A stretch of 51,742 nucleotides of DNA, taken from positions 1-51,742 of the forward strand of contig JAJZPM010000021.1 in assembly GCA_021811105.1 (NCBI GenBank). Direction: 5' to 3'. Positions 43,433 to 50,853 of the stretch are shown here, one piece after another. Origin of the DNA: Nitrospirota bacterium. GTDB lineage: Bacteria; Nitrospirota; Thermodesulfovibrionia; Thermodesulfovibrionales; UBA6898. The notes under the pieces were generated by a model that worked only from the letters and a program-made list of their open reading frames with translations, ran no database searches and had not been told where the DNA came from. Both the position numbers and the translations under genes were made by a program. How positions within the stretch are numbered: position 1 is the stretch's first letter; each line of letters begins with the position of its first letter.

Positions 43433-43516
43433 TTGAAGGCGACGGTCTTGCTCGCCCCGGCGAGTCCGCCTGTGGCGGAAATCTCACCCTCTCGCCATAT
43501 TTTTCCTGATACATTG
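43433..43516 (+). pseudogene. Broken partial copy of tRNA-Ser with palindromic core
   Basis: Bases 43433-43450 repeat exactly 18 bases of tRNA-Ser (43341-43358, D-loop to anticodon). Bases 43480-43498 and onward repeat its 3' end plus 3' flank through CTGATACATTG (compare 43394-43430). The interior (43451-43479) is replaced by two perfect palindromes, CTCGCC-CC-GGCGAG and TCCGCC-TGT-GGCGGA. It cannot fold as a tRNA. Confidence 0.8.
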
Positions 43517-43722
43517 TCAATAGTCAAGCCTGACCAGATAATCCAGCCGATCCTTAGTCATCGCTCTCAATCGTATCATGATTTAGCATGGAAGCGGGGG
43601 GTGGGGTGGTTTGAATGCGGGGCATCTCCGGCAACCTGCGAACCCCGGTCGCTTGAGGATCACCATTTGCGGTGCTATGATTCGCTGTAGGGATGGAGTT
43701 CGCTGAAAGAAAGGGGAATCAT

Positions 43723-44577
43723 ATGAAGAAAAGTCTAAAGATCGTCGGTACCATTTTGGTGGTGCTCGTGCTCGCCGTCCTGTGTGCACGCTCGATGGCG
43801 GACACATCGGGATGTCGCACATGCGACGATGTGAATCCGGGGTCGCCACTAGAGGTGCGCATCGAATATCGGGATGGGACGGCAAGGTCCGCATGCGGTC
43901 TTCGCTGCGCAGGGGCGATGCTTGCGGCATACCGCGGGAAGGATGTAAAGACGATCTGGATCAGGGAGCACATAAGCGGAAAGCTTCTTGATGCAAAGAA
44001 GGCATTCTGGGTGCTCGGTCCCGGCGAGGGGAGCAGAGAGACCTTTTCGGAGAGATCGGATGCCGAGTCGTTCTCAGCCGCCCATGGCGGCAGAGTCGCG
44101 GATTTCAAGGATACGATGGCCGCACTCTTCTCGGGGATGTACAACGAGATTCAGCAAGTGGCGATGGTTGCCGGACGGGAGATAGGAGACGACATCACCT
44201 CCCATCCTAAATGTGCCTACTGCGGAATGGACCGCAAGCAGTACGCATACAGCAGAGTGCTGCTCAAATACCGGGACGGCTCGGAAGTAGGTCTCTGCAG
44301 CGTTCATTGCGCAGGTCTCGACCTTGCGCTTCACCCGGAAAAAGTACCCGCGCGGATTATGGTAGGCACCTACGACCGCGGGAACCTTGTCGACGCGGAG
44401 AAAGCGGTATGGGTGCTGGGGGGGGCGAAACATGGGACCATGTCGATCAGAGGCAAATGGGCCTTCGAAAAGAAGGAAGATGCCGAGGAGTTCATGCGTG
44501 ACTTCGGCGGCTCAATCGCAGACTTCCACAATGTTATGACCGCAGCCTTCGAGGACATGTGGGAGATAATCCGGTAG
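43723..44577 (+). CDS. Tandem NosL-like domain protein
   Basis: A 284-residue exported or membrane-anchored protein (helix about 5-25) with two copies of a NosL-like domain. The second (about 155-280) has the normal metal motif CAYCGM followed by YSRVLLKYRDGSEVGLCSVH and CAGLDLA. The first (about 30-145) has CRTCDD and SACGLRCAG, so the Met is lost. Both end in a LVDAEKAVWVLG-like segment. NosL proteins bind copper(I) for nitrous oxide reductase and other uses; no nos genes are nearby. ATG 43723 has AAGGGG six to eight bases upstream. Confidence 0.82.
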   Translation: MKKSLKIVGTILVVLVLAVLCARSMADTSGCRTCDDVNPGSPLEVRIEYRDGTARSACGLRCAGAMLAAYRGKDVKTIWIREHISGKLLDAKKAFWVLGPGEGSRETFSERSDAESFSAAHGGRVADFKDTMAALFSGMYNEIQQVAMVAGREIGDDITSHPKCAYCGMDRKQYAYSRVLLKYRDGSEVGLCSVHCAGLDLALHPEKVPARIMVGTYDRGNLVDAEKAVWVLGGAKHGTMSIRGKWAFEKKEDAEEFMRDFGGSIADFHNVMTAAFEDMWEIIR

Positions 44578-44600
44578 CCGGTCAGATAAATTCTTTCCCC

Positions 44601-44629
44601 TTGACAGTGGCTGCGTTGTGCCGTAAAGT
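44601..44629 (+). promoter_or_regulatory. Sigma-70-type promoter for the cysteine-rich protein gene
   Basis: A consensus TTGACA (44601-44606), a 17-base spacer and TAAAGT (44624-44629), 54 bases before the ATG at 44684. A second TATAAT (44642-44647) lies too far from this -35. Confidence 0.65.
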
Positions 44630-44683
44630 GGAACCATGCCTTATAATTGCAGCTTTAGAAATAACCTAAAGGAGGTGAAAATC

Positions 44684-45055
44684 ATGAGGAAAAGCATTTT
44701 ATTTACAGTCATTGTCCTATTCTGCGCCGCAGTGGCATTCGCAGGTACCTTCGGCAAAATGGACTTAAAGGTGGGCGACGAGGTCTACGCTTGCAACTGC
44801 GGCGCGGATTGCCCGTGCCAGACCATGGCGAGGATGCCTGGAAAATGCACCTGCGGCAACGAGATGGTAAAGGCAAAGGTAATGAAGGTTGAAGAGGGCC
44901 GGGTGATGTTGAAGGCCGATTCATGGGAGAAGGAACGTTCTTTCAAAACCACGGGCAAGTATGCTTGCGCCTGCGGGGCCGACTGCAAGTGCGAAGCCAT
45001 CAGCCAGAACCCCGGCAAATGCCCCTGCGGTATGGAAATGAAGAAGGTTGAGTAG
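44684..45055 (+). CDS. Secreted protein with duplicated cysteine-rich metal-binding motif
   Basis: A 123-residue protein with a cleavable signal (KSILFTVIVLFCAAVAFA). Two near-identical cysteine clusters occur about 60 residues apart: YACNCGADCPCQTMARMPGK followed by CTCGNEM, and YACACGADCKCEAISQNPGK followed by CPCGMEM. Each has six cysteines in C-x-C-G-A-D-C-x-C-x8-G-x-C-x-C-G. A strand-rich linker lies between them. They look like heavy-metal-binding or zinc-type motifs. An ideal AAAGGAGGTG ribosome site precedes ATG 44684, so high expression is likely. It lies just downstream of the NosL gene. Confidence 0.85.
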   Translation: MRKSILFTVIVLFCAAVAFAGTFGKMDLKVGDEVYACNCGADCPCQTMARMPGKCTCGNEMVKAKVMKVEEGRVMLKADSWEKERSFKTTGKYACACGADCKCEAISQNPGKCPCGMEMKKVE

Positions 45056-45073
45056 CGCAGGGCGGCAGCCAAT

Positions 45074-45111
45074 GGATAAAAAGGGCGGGAAATCCCCCGC
45101 CTTTTTTATCC
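45074..45111. terminator. Strong bidirectional-type terminator hairpin
   Basis: GGATAAAAA and GGCGGG (45074-45089) pair with CCCGCC and TTTTTTATCC (45096-45111) with one bulged G, ending in a six-T run. It follows the cysteine-rich gene by 18 bases. Confidence 0.85.
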
Positions 45112-45115
45112 GTAG

Positions 45116-45140
45116 TGGTGCGAGAGAAGGAGTCGAATCC
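45116..45140 (-). other. Isolated tRNA 3'-end-like fragment
   Basis: The minus strand of these 25 bases reads like the end of a tRNA: a TTCGACT T-loop, CCTTC, then TCTCGCACCA. The matching 5' acceptor arm is absent. Such fragments are left at integration sites of mobile elements that use a tRNA 3' end. Confidence 0.4.
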
Positions 45141-45206
45141 GTAGTTTCCCATCAAATCCTCATTCCGGGCGCGGCAGTACGCGGAAGCTTCTGAGGGAGA
45201 TATACC

Positions 45207-45486
45207 ATGAAAAAAAAGCAAAATAAGAGAGCAGCCAAAGCGGTTAATCGCTTTATGAAATCAATGAACTGTTCGCGGGCCATTTTCAAAACTTTTCGTC
45301 AAGTCGGCTGAATTCAGCAAAGAATTTAAGGCTAGGTACAGCCAGGTGAGATGTTCTGCCCTGCTTGGGACAAATATGGGAATGCCTGATGGAATTAGCA
45401 AAGCGGAACAAATGGGTTATTTCATTTCAAGGTGTCCTACCTATATCGCGACTGCCGTCGAGATTTTAGACAAACTTCTTGATTAG
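45207..45486 (+). pseudogene. Decayed C_GCAxxG_C_C family redox protein
   Basis: The first reading frame (45207-45311) gives KAVNRFMKSMNCSRAIFKTF and stops at TGA. An overlapping frame (45310-45486) continues with FSKEFKARYSQVRCSALLGT and ISRCPTYIATAVEILDKLL. Together they match the N-terminal MNCSQAVF-type and C-terminal C-x-E/A-LLG plus CP-x6-AAEILE-type ends of the C_GCAxxG_C_C family. The central glycine/cysteine motif that names the family is missing, so an internal deletion and frame change have destroyed it. Confidence 0.7.
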
Positions 45487-45660
45487 AGGCGACAACACAG
45501 TGAACCTTTTGCTGCCGAATTATGGGCATGTTCCCAAGTGCAAAGCCAAAAAATGTCAATCTCGTCTCCTTTTGATTCCGTTTTCTCAATGGGGTAGGCG
45601 CCTTCCCGCCCGTATTTGAGGGTATGGGAATTGCAACATTATGAACTGATGGCGGGCCAT

Positions 45661-47736
45661 ATGACCAGTTTTCTGAAGAGGTTGCTCCTCCCGGTTTTTC
45701 TTCTGCTGGCCGTTGCGGAAGCGGCATTCTGTTTTTTGCCGCCAGCCTTCGGACAGGAGGGACCGGTGTTGATGCCGGGCGGTCCTGTCCCCCTTATCCT
45801 TGATCCAACGGTATCCAAATTCCGTGTTGCTCCAGAGTCGCATCCTCAAATTATGAGGCCGATGGCAACCGCGATCACTGTGAGTTATGTCCCGGCGGGC
45901 AGCTATGGGACTTGGGGCGACCTTTGCGAGGCATGGCCTCCGGCTGCTCAAACCGCGTTCAGTTATGCGGTCGGGATCTGGGAGGGTTATCTGAACGCGT
46001 CGGGCCCGATTGTAGTTGAGGCCTGCTGGACTGATATGGGAAGCAATTTCATTCTTGGTCATGGTGGAACGGTATGGACTGATTACAATTTCTCTAGTGC
46101 CCCTTTTGCGAATACCTTGTATCCGGGAGCGCTTGTCAACGCACTCTCAGGTAGTGACGGCGCACCTTCTTGGCCCGAGATCGCGGTTGCCTTCAACAAG
46201 AACTTTTCGTGGTATTTCGGCACTGATGGCAACCCCGGAGCGAATGTGGATTTTGTTAGTGTTGTTCTTCATGAGATTTGCCACGGACTCGGCTTTTTGG
46301 GTAGCATGAATGTCTCCGGAAACCAGGGCAGTTGGGGCTGGAGCGGAATACCATATGCCTACGATCGTTTCGCAGTCAATGGGGCTGGCCAGAGTCTTAT
46401 CAATACCGCCATGTTCCCGAATCCTTCTGCCGCCTTGGGAACGGCGCTTACCAATAATAATGTGTATTTCAACGGGACGAGTGCGGTTGCAGCAAATGGC
46501 GGGTCGTCGGCAAAGCTTTACGCGCCGGCACCTTGGTCTCCCGGATCCAGCTATGCCCATCTGGACTATGATACATATACCAGCACACCAAATGCCTTAA
46601 TGGTATATATGATCTCCTATGGCACTTCCATCCATGACCCCGGGCCTGTGACCCTCGGCGTCCTTAAAGATATCGGGTGGTCCCTGGCTGAGACATGTAC
46701 ATACTCTATCAATCCGCAGATCAACTCATTCAATCTTAACGGCGGAAGTGGCAGTGTAAGCATTACGGCAGGCGCAGGCTGCGCATGGACGGCAATTAGC
46801 AATAATGCGTCCTGGCTTCATGTCACCTCCGGCGCTTCCGGCACAGGCGGCGGCACTGTCGGCTATTCCGTAGACCAATATACTGGGACAGGCAGCAGGC
46901 AGGGCACAATGACGATCGCCGGGCAGACCTTTACCGTGAACCAGACGGGATGCACCTATGGGCTCAGTCCCGGCAGCAGTCCAATTTTCACTTCCGCCGG
47001 CGCAAGCGGCCAAACTTTCTCGGTGACAACTAACGGGACTATCTGCCCCTGGACTGCGGCCGAAAGTCTCTCATGGGTATCGATTACATCGGGCGCAAGC
47101 GGGACGGGCAACGGTACGGTGACGTATACGGTTGATCCATATTCAAGCGTTCCCTGGAGGTCCGGCAATATCAATGTGGCAGACAAGTCATTCGCGATCA
47201 CGCAGCACGGCCTGCTGCCGACTGCAAATTTCTCTGGTTCTCCTGCTTCCGGGAATACGCCTTTCCAGGTGTTTTTTTCGGATTCATCGGGCAATGCGAC
47301 AAGCTGGCTCTGGGATTTCGGCGATGGCGGATCGAGTACTTTGCAGAACCCGACGCATACGTACCAGACAACCGGAAACCCGTTTGCAGTTACTCTTACA
47401 GCTACGAACATCAACGGCTCCGATTCGGTTACGAAGACGATCACCGCTTCCTCTTGCGCCAATGGCCCGGTCAGGAGGACCGGGTTCCCCGATTATACGT
47501 CGATTCAGGATGCCTATACCGCGATCGGACCGGGCGGCGCGGACACGATCTATATCCAGGCCGTCGAATTCAGCGGTCCGGCCGGAGCGCCCACCTTTGA
47601 TCAAAACGAAGACGTGATTCTCAGGGGCGGCTACGACTGCGCATATCACGAAACACGCATCCCCGACACCATCATAGAAGGCCCGCTCACCATCGCCGAC
47701 GGTACTGTCACGTTCGATCAGATCGTTGTCAAGTAG
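45661..47736 (+). CDS. Secreted metalloprotease with two BACON domains and a PKD domain
   Basis: A 691-residue exported protein. A signal peptide (FLKRLLLPVFLLLAVAEAAF) is followed by a protease-like domain (to about residue 345) with HEICHGLGFLGS at 204-215, an HExxH zinc site of metzincin-like type. The third ligand is not certain. Two BACON-type domains follow (about 350-525: WTAISNNASWLHVTSGASG and WTAAESLSWVSITSGASGTG), then a PKD domain (about 533-615: WLWDFGDGGSSTLQNPTHTY) and a C-terminal beta region. BACON/PKD modules bind sugars or proteins at surfaces. The start is uncertain: ATG 45649 or TTG 45616 are also in frame. Confidence 0.85.
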   Translation: MTSFLKRLLLPVFLLLAVAEAAFCFLPPAFGQEGPVLMPGGPVPLILDPTVSKFRVAPESHPQIMRPMATAITVSYVPAGSYGTWGDLCEAWPPAAQTAFSYAVGIWEGYLNASGPIVVEACWTDMGSNFILGHGGTVWTDYNFSSAPFANTLYPGALVNALSGSDGAPSWPEIAVAFNKNFSWYFGTDGNPGANVDFVSVVLHEICHGLGFLGSMNVSGNQGSWGWSGIPYAYDRFAVNGAGQSLINTAMFPNPSAALGTALTNNNVYFNGTSAVAANGGSSAKLYAPAPWSPGSSYAHLDYDTYTSTPNALMVYMISYGTSIHDPGPVTLGVLKDIGWSLAETCTYSINPQINSFNLNGGSGSVSITAGAGCAWTAISNNASWLHVTSGASGTGGGTVGYSVDQYTGTGSRQGTMTIAGQTFTVNQTGCTYGLSPGSSPIFTSAGASGQTFSVTTNGTICPWTAAESLSWVSITSGASGTGNGTVTYTVDPYSSVPWRSGNINVADKSFAITQHGLLPTANFSGSPASGNTPFQVFFSDSSGNATSWLWDFGDGGSSTLQNPTHTYQTTGNPFAVTLTATNINGSDSVTKTITASSCANGPVRRTGFPDYTSIQDAYTAIGPGGADTIYIQAVEFSGPAGAPTFDQNEDVILRGGYDCAYHETRIPDTIIEGPLTIADGTVTFDQIVVK

Positions 47737-47780
47737 ATAGGATGAACCCTGTCTCTTCTCCCGCCGTGGTATCATAAATC

Positions 47781-48446
47781 GTGGAAACGATACTTCTGCA
47801 ACCGCGCCAAAAAGATTACTCAACGTTTTACCTCTGGGCGTCCGCCCTCGCACTGATCACGATATTCTATAACATGATCGAAGGGGTTGTTTCTGTCTTC
47901 TTCGGGTTCGAAGACGGCACCGTAGCCCTCTTCGGCTTCGGCGTCGACTCATTCGTCGAGGTGATATCAGGCGTCGGCATATGGCATATGGTCCGGCGCA
48001 TGCGGCAGAATACCGGCAGTCTCCCGGACAGATTCGAGGCGACCGCGCTCAGGGTCACCGGCAGCGCCTTCTACCTGCTGTCGGCCGGGCTTGTTGCTAC
48101 TGCAGCCGTGAACTTGTATCGGGGCCAGAAACCGGAGACGACGTTCTGGGGCATCGTGGTATCGCTTATCTCGATAGGCTCGATGGTCTTCCTCATGAAG
48201 TATAAGGTGAAGATCGGGAAGCGGTTCAATTCGCAGGCCCTGCTCGCGGACGCCGCCTGTACGAAGACCTGCATCTACCTTTCGGTAGTGCTTCTTGCGG
48301 CCAGCCTGGGTTTCGAGTTCACCGGCATCGGCATGCTCGATTCCCTCGGCGCGGCAGGGATCGCGTTCCTCTCATTCAGGGAAGGCCGGGAGGCGTTCGG
48401 AAAGGCCCGCGGCGCGGCATGCAGCTGCCAGGGTAAGTGTGCGTAG
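47781..48446 (+). CDS. Cation-diffusion-facilitator-like membrane protein
   Basis: A 221-residue protein with about six hydrophobic helices. The pattern recalls the CDF transmembrane domain: NMIEGVVSVFFGFEDGTVAL, FGFGVDSFVEVISG (CDF helix 2) and ALLADAACTKTCIYLSVVLL (helix 5). The usual H-x3-D/D-x3-D zinc site is only partly kept. There is no CDF cytosolic domain; instead the chain ends in CSCQGKC, a possible metal-binding tail. The GTG start has no strong ribosome site. Confidence 0.75.
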   Translation: METILLQPRQKDYSTFYLWASALALITIFYNMIEGVVSVFFGFEDGTVALFGFGVDSFVEVISGVGIWHMVRRMRQNTGSLPDRFEATALRVTGSAFYLLSAGLVATAAVNLYRGQKPETTFWGIVVSLISIGSMVFLMKYKVKIGKRFNSQALLADAACTKTCIYLSVVLLAASLGFEFTGIGMLDSLGAAGIAFLSFREGREAFGKARGAACSCQGKCA

Positions 48447-48526
48447 ACGTCAGACGATTTCGCTCTCTCCGGGCGACCATCTATTGTCGCCTTGCCGCCA
48501 GATGAAGAAGCAATGAAGACAATTCC

Positions 48527-48555
48527 TTGCGTGAATGTCCGGTGTAAGTTATAAT
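48527..48555 (+). promoter_or_regulatory. Sigma-70-type promoter for the 95-residue protein gene
   Basis: TTGCGT (48527-48532), a 17-base spacer and a perfect TATAAT (48550-48555), with the start codon 56 bases further on. Confidence 0.6.
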
Positions 48556-48610
48556 TTTTGCGGGGGATACCGATAACGGGCAATGCGCTGAGCGGCACGA
48601 TGAGGTTCTT

Positions 48611-48898
48611 GTGGACAATGATAAATTAGTACAGTACATAGCGTCACTGTCGGATGAGGAAAGGAAAAAATACAAGCACCTCATAGAAGGTGCCCTTCGA
48701 CTGGACAGAGAGACTGCAGAGACTTTCACTGAGGCGAAAGCGCGCGCCGTGAATTATGCGAAAAGTCTTAAACGCTTGCGGGAAGAGTCGATGCACTTAA
48801 AGACAAGTCTCACGACTCTGACCGAGAAACTTTCTGAAGTCGCCGATGCCTCGGAGAGGGCCTTAAGAGTCTTCAGCCAGGGCCCCTCCTGGAACTGA
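48611..48898 (+). CDS. Small helical/coiled-coil hypothetical protein
   Basis: A 95-residue hydrophilic protein, GTG start, predicted helical throughout. Residues about 45-85 (AVNYAKSLKRLREESMHLKT, TTLTEKLSEVADASERALRV) have heptad-like spacing. I do not recognise a family. A good promoter (48527-48555) and its own short transcription unit support it as real. No signal peptide or cysteines. Confidence 0.6.
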   Translation: MDNDKLVQYIASLSDEERKKYKHLIEGALRLDRETAETFTEAKARAVNYAKSLKRLREESMHLKTSLTTLTEKLSEVADASERALRVFSQGPSWN

Positions 48899-49000
48899 CA
48901 TACATAAGACAGTATTTTGAATTGGCATTTGCCGCAGGCAGATATCGTGACCGCGAGCGGCCCCGCAATGAAAGTATTTGAAAGCAGATCACAGATAATA

Positions 49001-49471
49001 TTAGCGCAATAGACCGCTCATGATAATCAGTTCATAATAAACAATGCCAATATAAATTATTATTGCCAGTGACAAGGAGACTCTTGCGACAGCAAAATGA
49101 TTAAAGACGCAAAATATAAAGACCGCCACTGAAGTGAACAAGAATTTTTCCAGGAAGAAAGTGATACTGCCGTGTTCCAGATAAACAGCCATAATCGGAT
49201 TGAGTTCCGTTGCATTGTATGTTTTTACCAGTGTGAGGGTCAAATAAGCGTCGGATACACTCAAAATCAAAAGAAGCAAAAGTGTTATGAACAGCCGCAG
49301 ATCATAGCTGTCAAAAAAAATATATTTCCTCTTGTCCGCTTCTCTCCTGATAGTCCTTCTTCGGCCGCCGAAAATTGTCTGCCCGGACAGAAACGGCGTC
49401 GACTGCTTTCTTCTGTCATCAATGATCCTTTTGTGGTTCATGCTAACTCTATCTTTCTTGGCAATAACCAA
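49001..49471 (-). CDS. DUF5658-like membrane protein
   Basis: A 156-residue protein: a basic cytosolic N-terminus (about 1-50, DDRRKQSTPFLSGQT, RRRTIRREADKRK) and four hydrophobic helices. SDAYLTLTLVKTYNATELNP is the pattern I associate with DUF5658. Function unknown. The start is placed at TTG 49471 with AAGGAAGG upstream, because a perfect promoter (TTGACC and TATAAT, 49518-49491) overlaps ATG 49492, which therefore cannot be on the transcript. ATG 49441 is an alternative. Confidence 0.7.
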   Translation of the reverse strand: MVIAKKDRVSMNHKRIIDDRRKQSTPFLSGQTIFGGRRRTIRREADKRKYIFFDSYDLRLFITLLLLLILSVSDAYLTLTLVKTYNATELNPIMAVYLEHGSITFFLEKFLFTSVAVFIFCVFNHFAVARVSLSLAIIIYIGIVYYELIIMSGLLR

Positions 49472-49490
49472 CGCTTCCTTCCTTAATTTC

Positions 49491-49518
49491 ATTATAGTGC
49501 AGATATATATTCGGTCAA
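49491..49518 (-). promoter_or_regulatory. Promoter of the DUF5658-like gene
   Basis: On the minus strand TTGACC (49518-49513), a 16-base spacer and TATAAT (49496-49491). The -10 box overlaps an in-frame ATG (TATAATG), which decides against that start. Confidence 0.6.
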
Positions 49519-49636
49519 TCACAAACCTCGTTGTTCGCTTCCGCGGGTAGCAAAACGGGCGATTTCCCGATATACTTCTGTCAAAGGCTGAGTGATCGCC
49601 GTTGGCGACATAATCTTAAGCATGAGAGGAAAAGAC

Positions 49637-49882
49637 ATGGTTAAATCCAAGACAACCGCAAAGACCGGCACCAGGAAAGCGGCAGGCACGACTGCTGCAA
49701 AGAAGACCAAGGCAAAGAAGACTGTTGCAAGGAAACCTGCAAAAAAGGCTGCGGGGATGAAGGAGGGGAGCAGTTACGTCTGCGGAGTCTGCGGACTCGC
49801 CGTCACTGTCGACACAGCATGCGGCTGTGCAGAGACCGCCCATCTCATCTGTTGCGGAAAGCCGATGACGACGAAGAGGTAG
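49637..49882 (+). CDS. Histone H1-like tail fused to a desulforedoxin-like zinc/iron ribbon
   Basis: An 81-residue protein. Residues 1-45 are Lys/Ala/Thr-rich with AKK and KKT repeats, as in bacterial H1-like DNA-binding tails. Residues about 47-78 hold a metal ribbon: YVCGVCGLAVTVD, CGC, and LICCGKPM, matching the C-x2-C ... C-C layout of desulforedoxin and the N-terminus of desulfoferrodoxin, with two extra cysteines between. ATG 49637 has GAGAGGA seven bases upstream. Function unknown; possibly nucleoid-associated with a redox or metal sensing end. Confidence 0.7.
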   Translation: MVKSKTTAKTGTRKAAGTTAAKKTKAKKTVARKPAKKAAGMKEGSSYVCGVCGLAVTVDTACGCAETAHLICCGKPMTTKR

Positions 49883-49958
49883 CATTAAGCAACGCAGAGA
49901 GCCTTTTTGAAGGGGGTGTTCAGCCTGCCTATTGAATTTTTTCCCCCTACCGTTTAAA

Positions 49959-49974
49959 ATGTGCATATGCACAT
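49959..49974. promoter_or_regulatory. 16-base perfect palindrome (operator candidate) before the DUF134 gene
   Basis: ATGTGCATATGCACAT is a perfect inverted repeat ending 17 bases before the DUF134 start. Its position and the HTH in the next product suggest autoregulation. Confidence 0.6.
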
Positions 49975-49991
49975 AATGCAGAAGATGGGCG

Positions 49992-50282
49992 ATGTCCCCG
50001 AGATATAAGAAGCCGCGTATCTGCGGATGCCCGATGAAGGGCAAGGCGTTCAAGCCTACCGGCGTGCCCCTGAAGGAGATCGAAAAGATCGCGCTCTACA
50101 GGGACGAACTCGAGGTGTTGAAGCTCTGCGACATGGACGGACTCACGCAGGAAGAGGCAGGAGAGAAGATGGGAATATCGAGGGGCACCGTGCAGAGGCT
50201 CCTGTCGGAAGCCAGAAGAAAGACGGCGACCGCCCTTGCGGAATGCAAGGCCCTTGTTTTGGAAGAAATCATATGCAAATAG
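49992..50282 (+). CDS. DUF134 family HTH regulator
   Basis: A 96-residue DUF134 protein: RICGCPMKGKAFKPTGVPLK with conserved cysteines at the N-terminus, then a sigma-70 region 4-like HTH (about 45-75: DELEVLKLCDMDGLTQEEAG, EKMGISRGTVQRLLSEAR). Genes of this family are usually paired with a NifX/NafY-type protein, as here, 10 bases downstream. It is probably a small redox- or metal-responsive transcription factor. Confidence 0.9.
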   Translation: MSPRYKKPRICGCPMKGKAFKPTGVPLKEIEKIALYRDELEVLKLCDMDGLTQEEAGEKMGISRGTVQRLLSEARRKTATALAECKALVLEEIICK

Positions 50283-50292
50283 GAGGCTTGTC

Positions 50293-50673
50293 ATGAAAGT
50301 ATGTTTCCCGGTAGAACAGGTTGATGGTATGAAGAGCAGGGTGTTCAACCATTTCGGATCGGCGCCCTTTTTTATCGTCGTCGACACCTCTACGAATGCA
50401 GTCTCGACGATCACCAACAGGGACCAGCACCACGCGCACGGTGCCTGCAATCCGGTCCTGGCGCTCGATAACCAGAGCATCGACGCGGTGGTAGTAGGCG
50501 GTATCGGCGGAGGAGCACTGAACCGTCTGAACCAGGCCGGCATCAGGGTATACCGGGCCGCGGTCGAAAACGTGAAGGGTAACGTGGCGCTCTATCTCTC
50601 GAACGGTCTTCAGGAGTTCGGGATGATACATGTCTGCGGAGGACACTCCGACGGGGGAGGCTGCGCCCACTAA
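50293..50673 (+). CDS. NifX/NifB C-terminal-type iron-molybdenum cofactor binding protein
   Basis: A 126-residue member of the dinitrogenase iron-molybdenum cofactor biosynthesis family: VCFPVEQVDGMKSRVFNHFG, FFIVVDT, and VVVGGIGGGALNRLNQAGIR, with a His/Gly/Cys-rich tail (CGGHSDGGGCAH). Such stand-alone proteins bind Fe-S or heterometal clusters; nitrogenase genes are not in the window. ATG 50293 is preferred because AGGAGG lies six bases upstream. Confidence 0.9.
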   Translation: MKVCFPVEQVDGMKSRVFNHFGSAPFFIVVDTSTNAVSTITNRDQHHAHGACNPVLALDNQSIDAVVVGGIGGGALNRLNQAGIRVYRAAVENVKGNVALYLSNGLQEFGMIHVCGGHSDGGGCAH

Positions 50674-50853
50674 GACCGGGTCGGAAGCGGGATGAAACCT
50701 TAGCCCCGGCCAGCTCGCTGCCGCAGCATGGCTTCTCGAAGCCGGCACGCTCGTTCCTCGGGGAGGTCCATGCCGGCCGCCCGGCATCGGCCAGATCGTC
50801 ATCGGCGAACTGGTGGCAGACAAAAAAAGGCACAAAGAAAAGCTGAGGGACAG

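Noticed and set aside
47984-48006. GCATATGGCATATGG-like repeats inside the CDF-like gene, compared with the DUF134 palindrome
   Set aside because: They are direct, not inverted, and lie in coding sequence; not a second operator.
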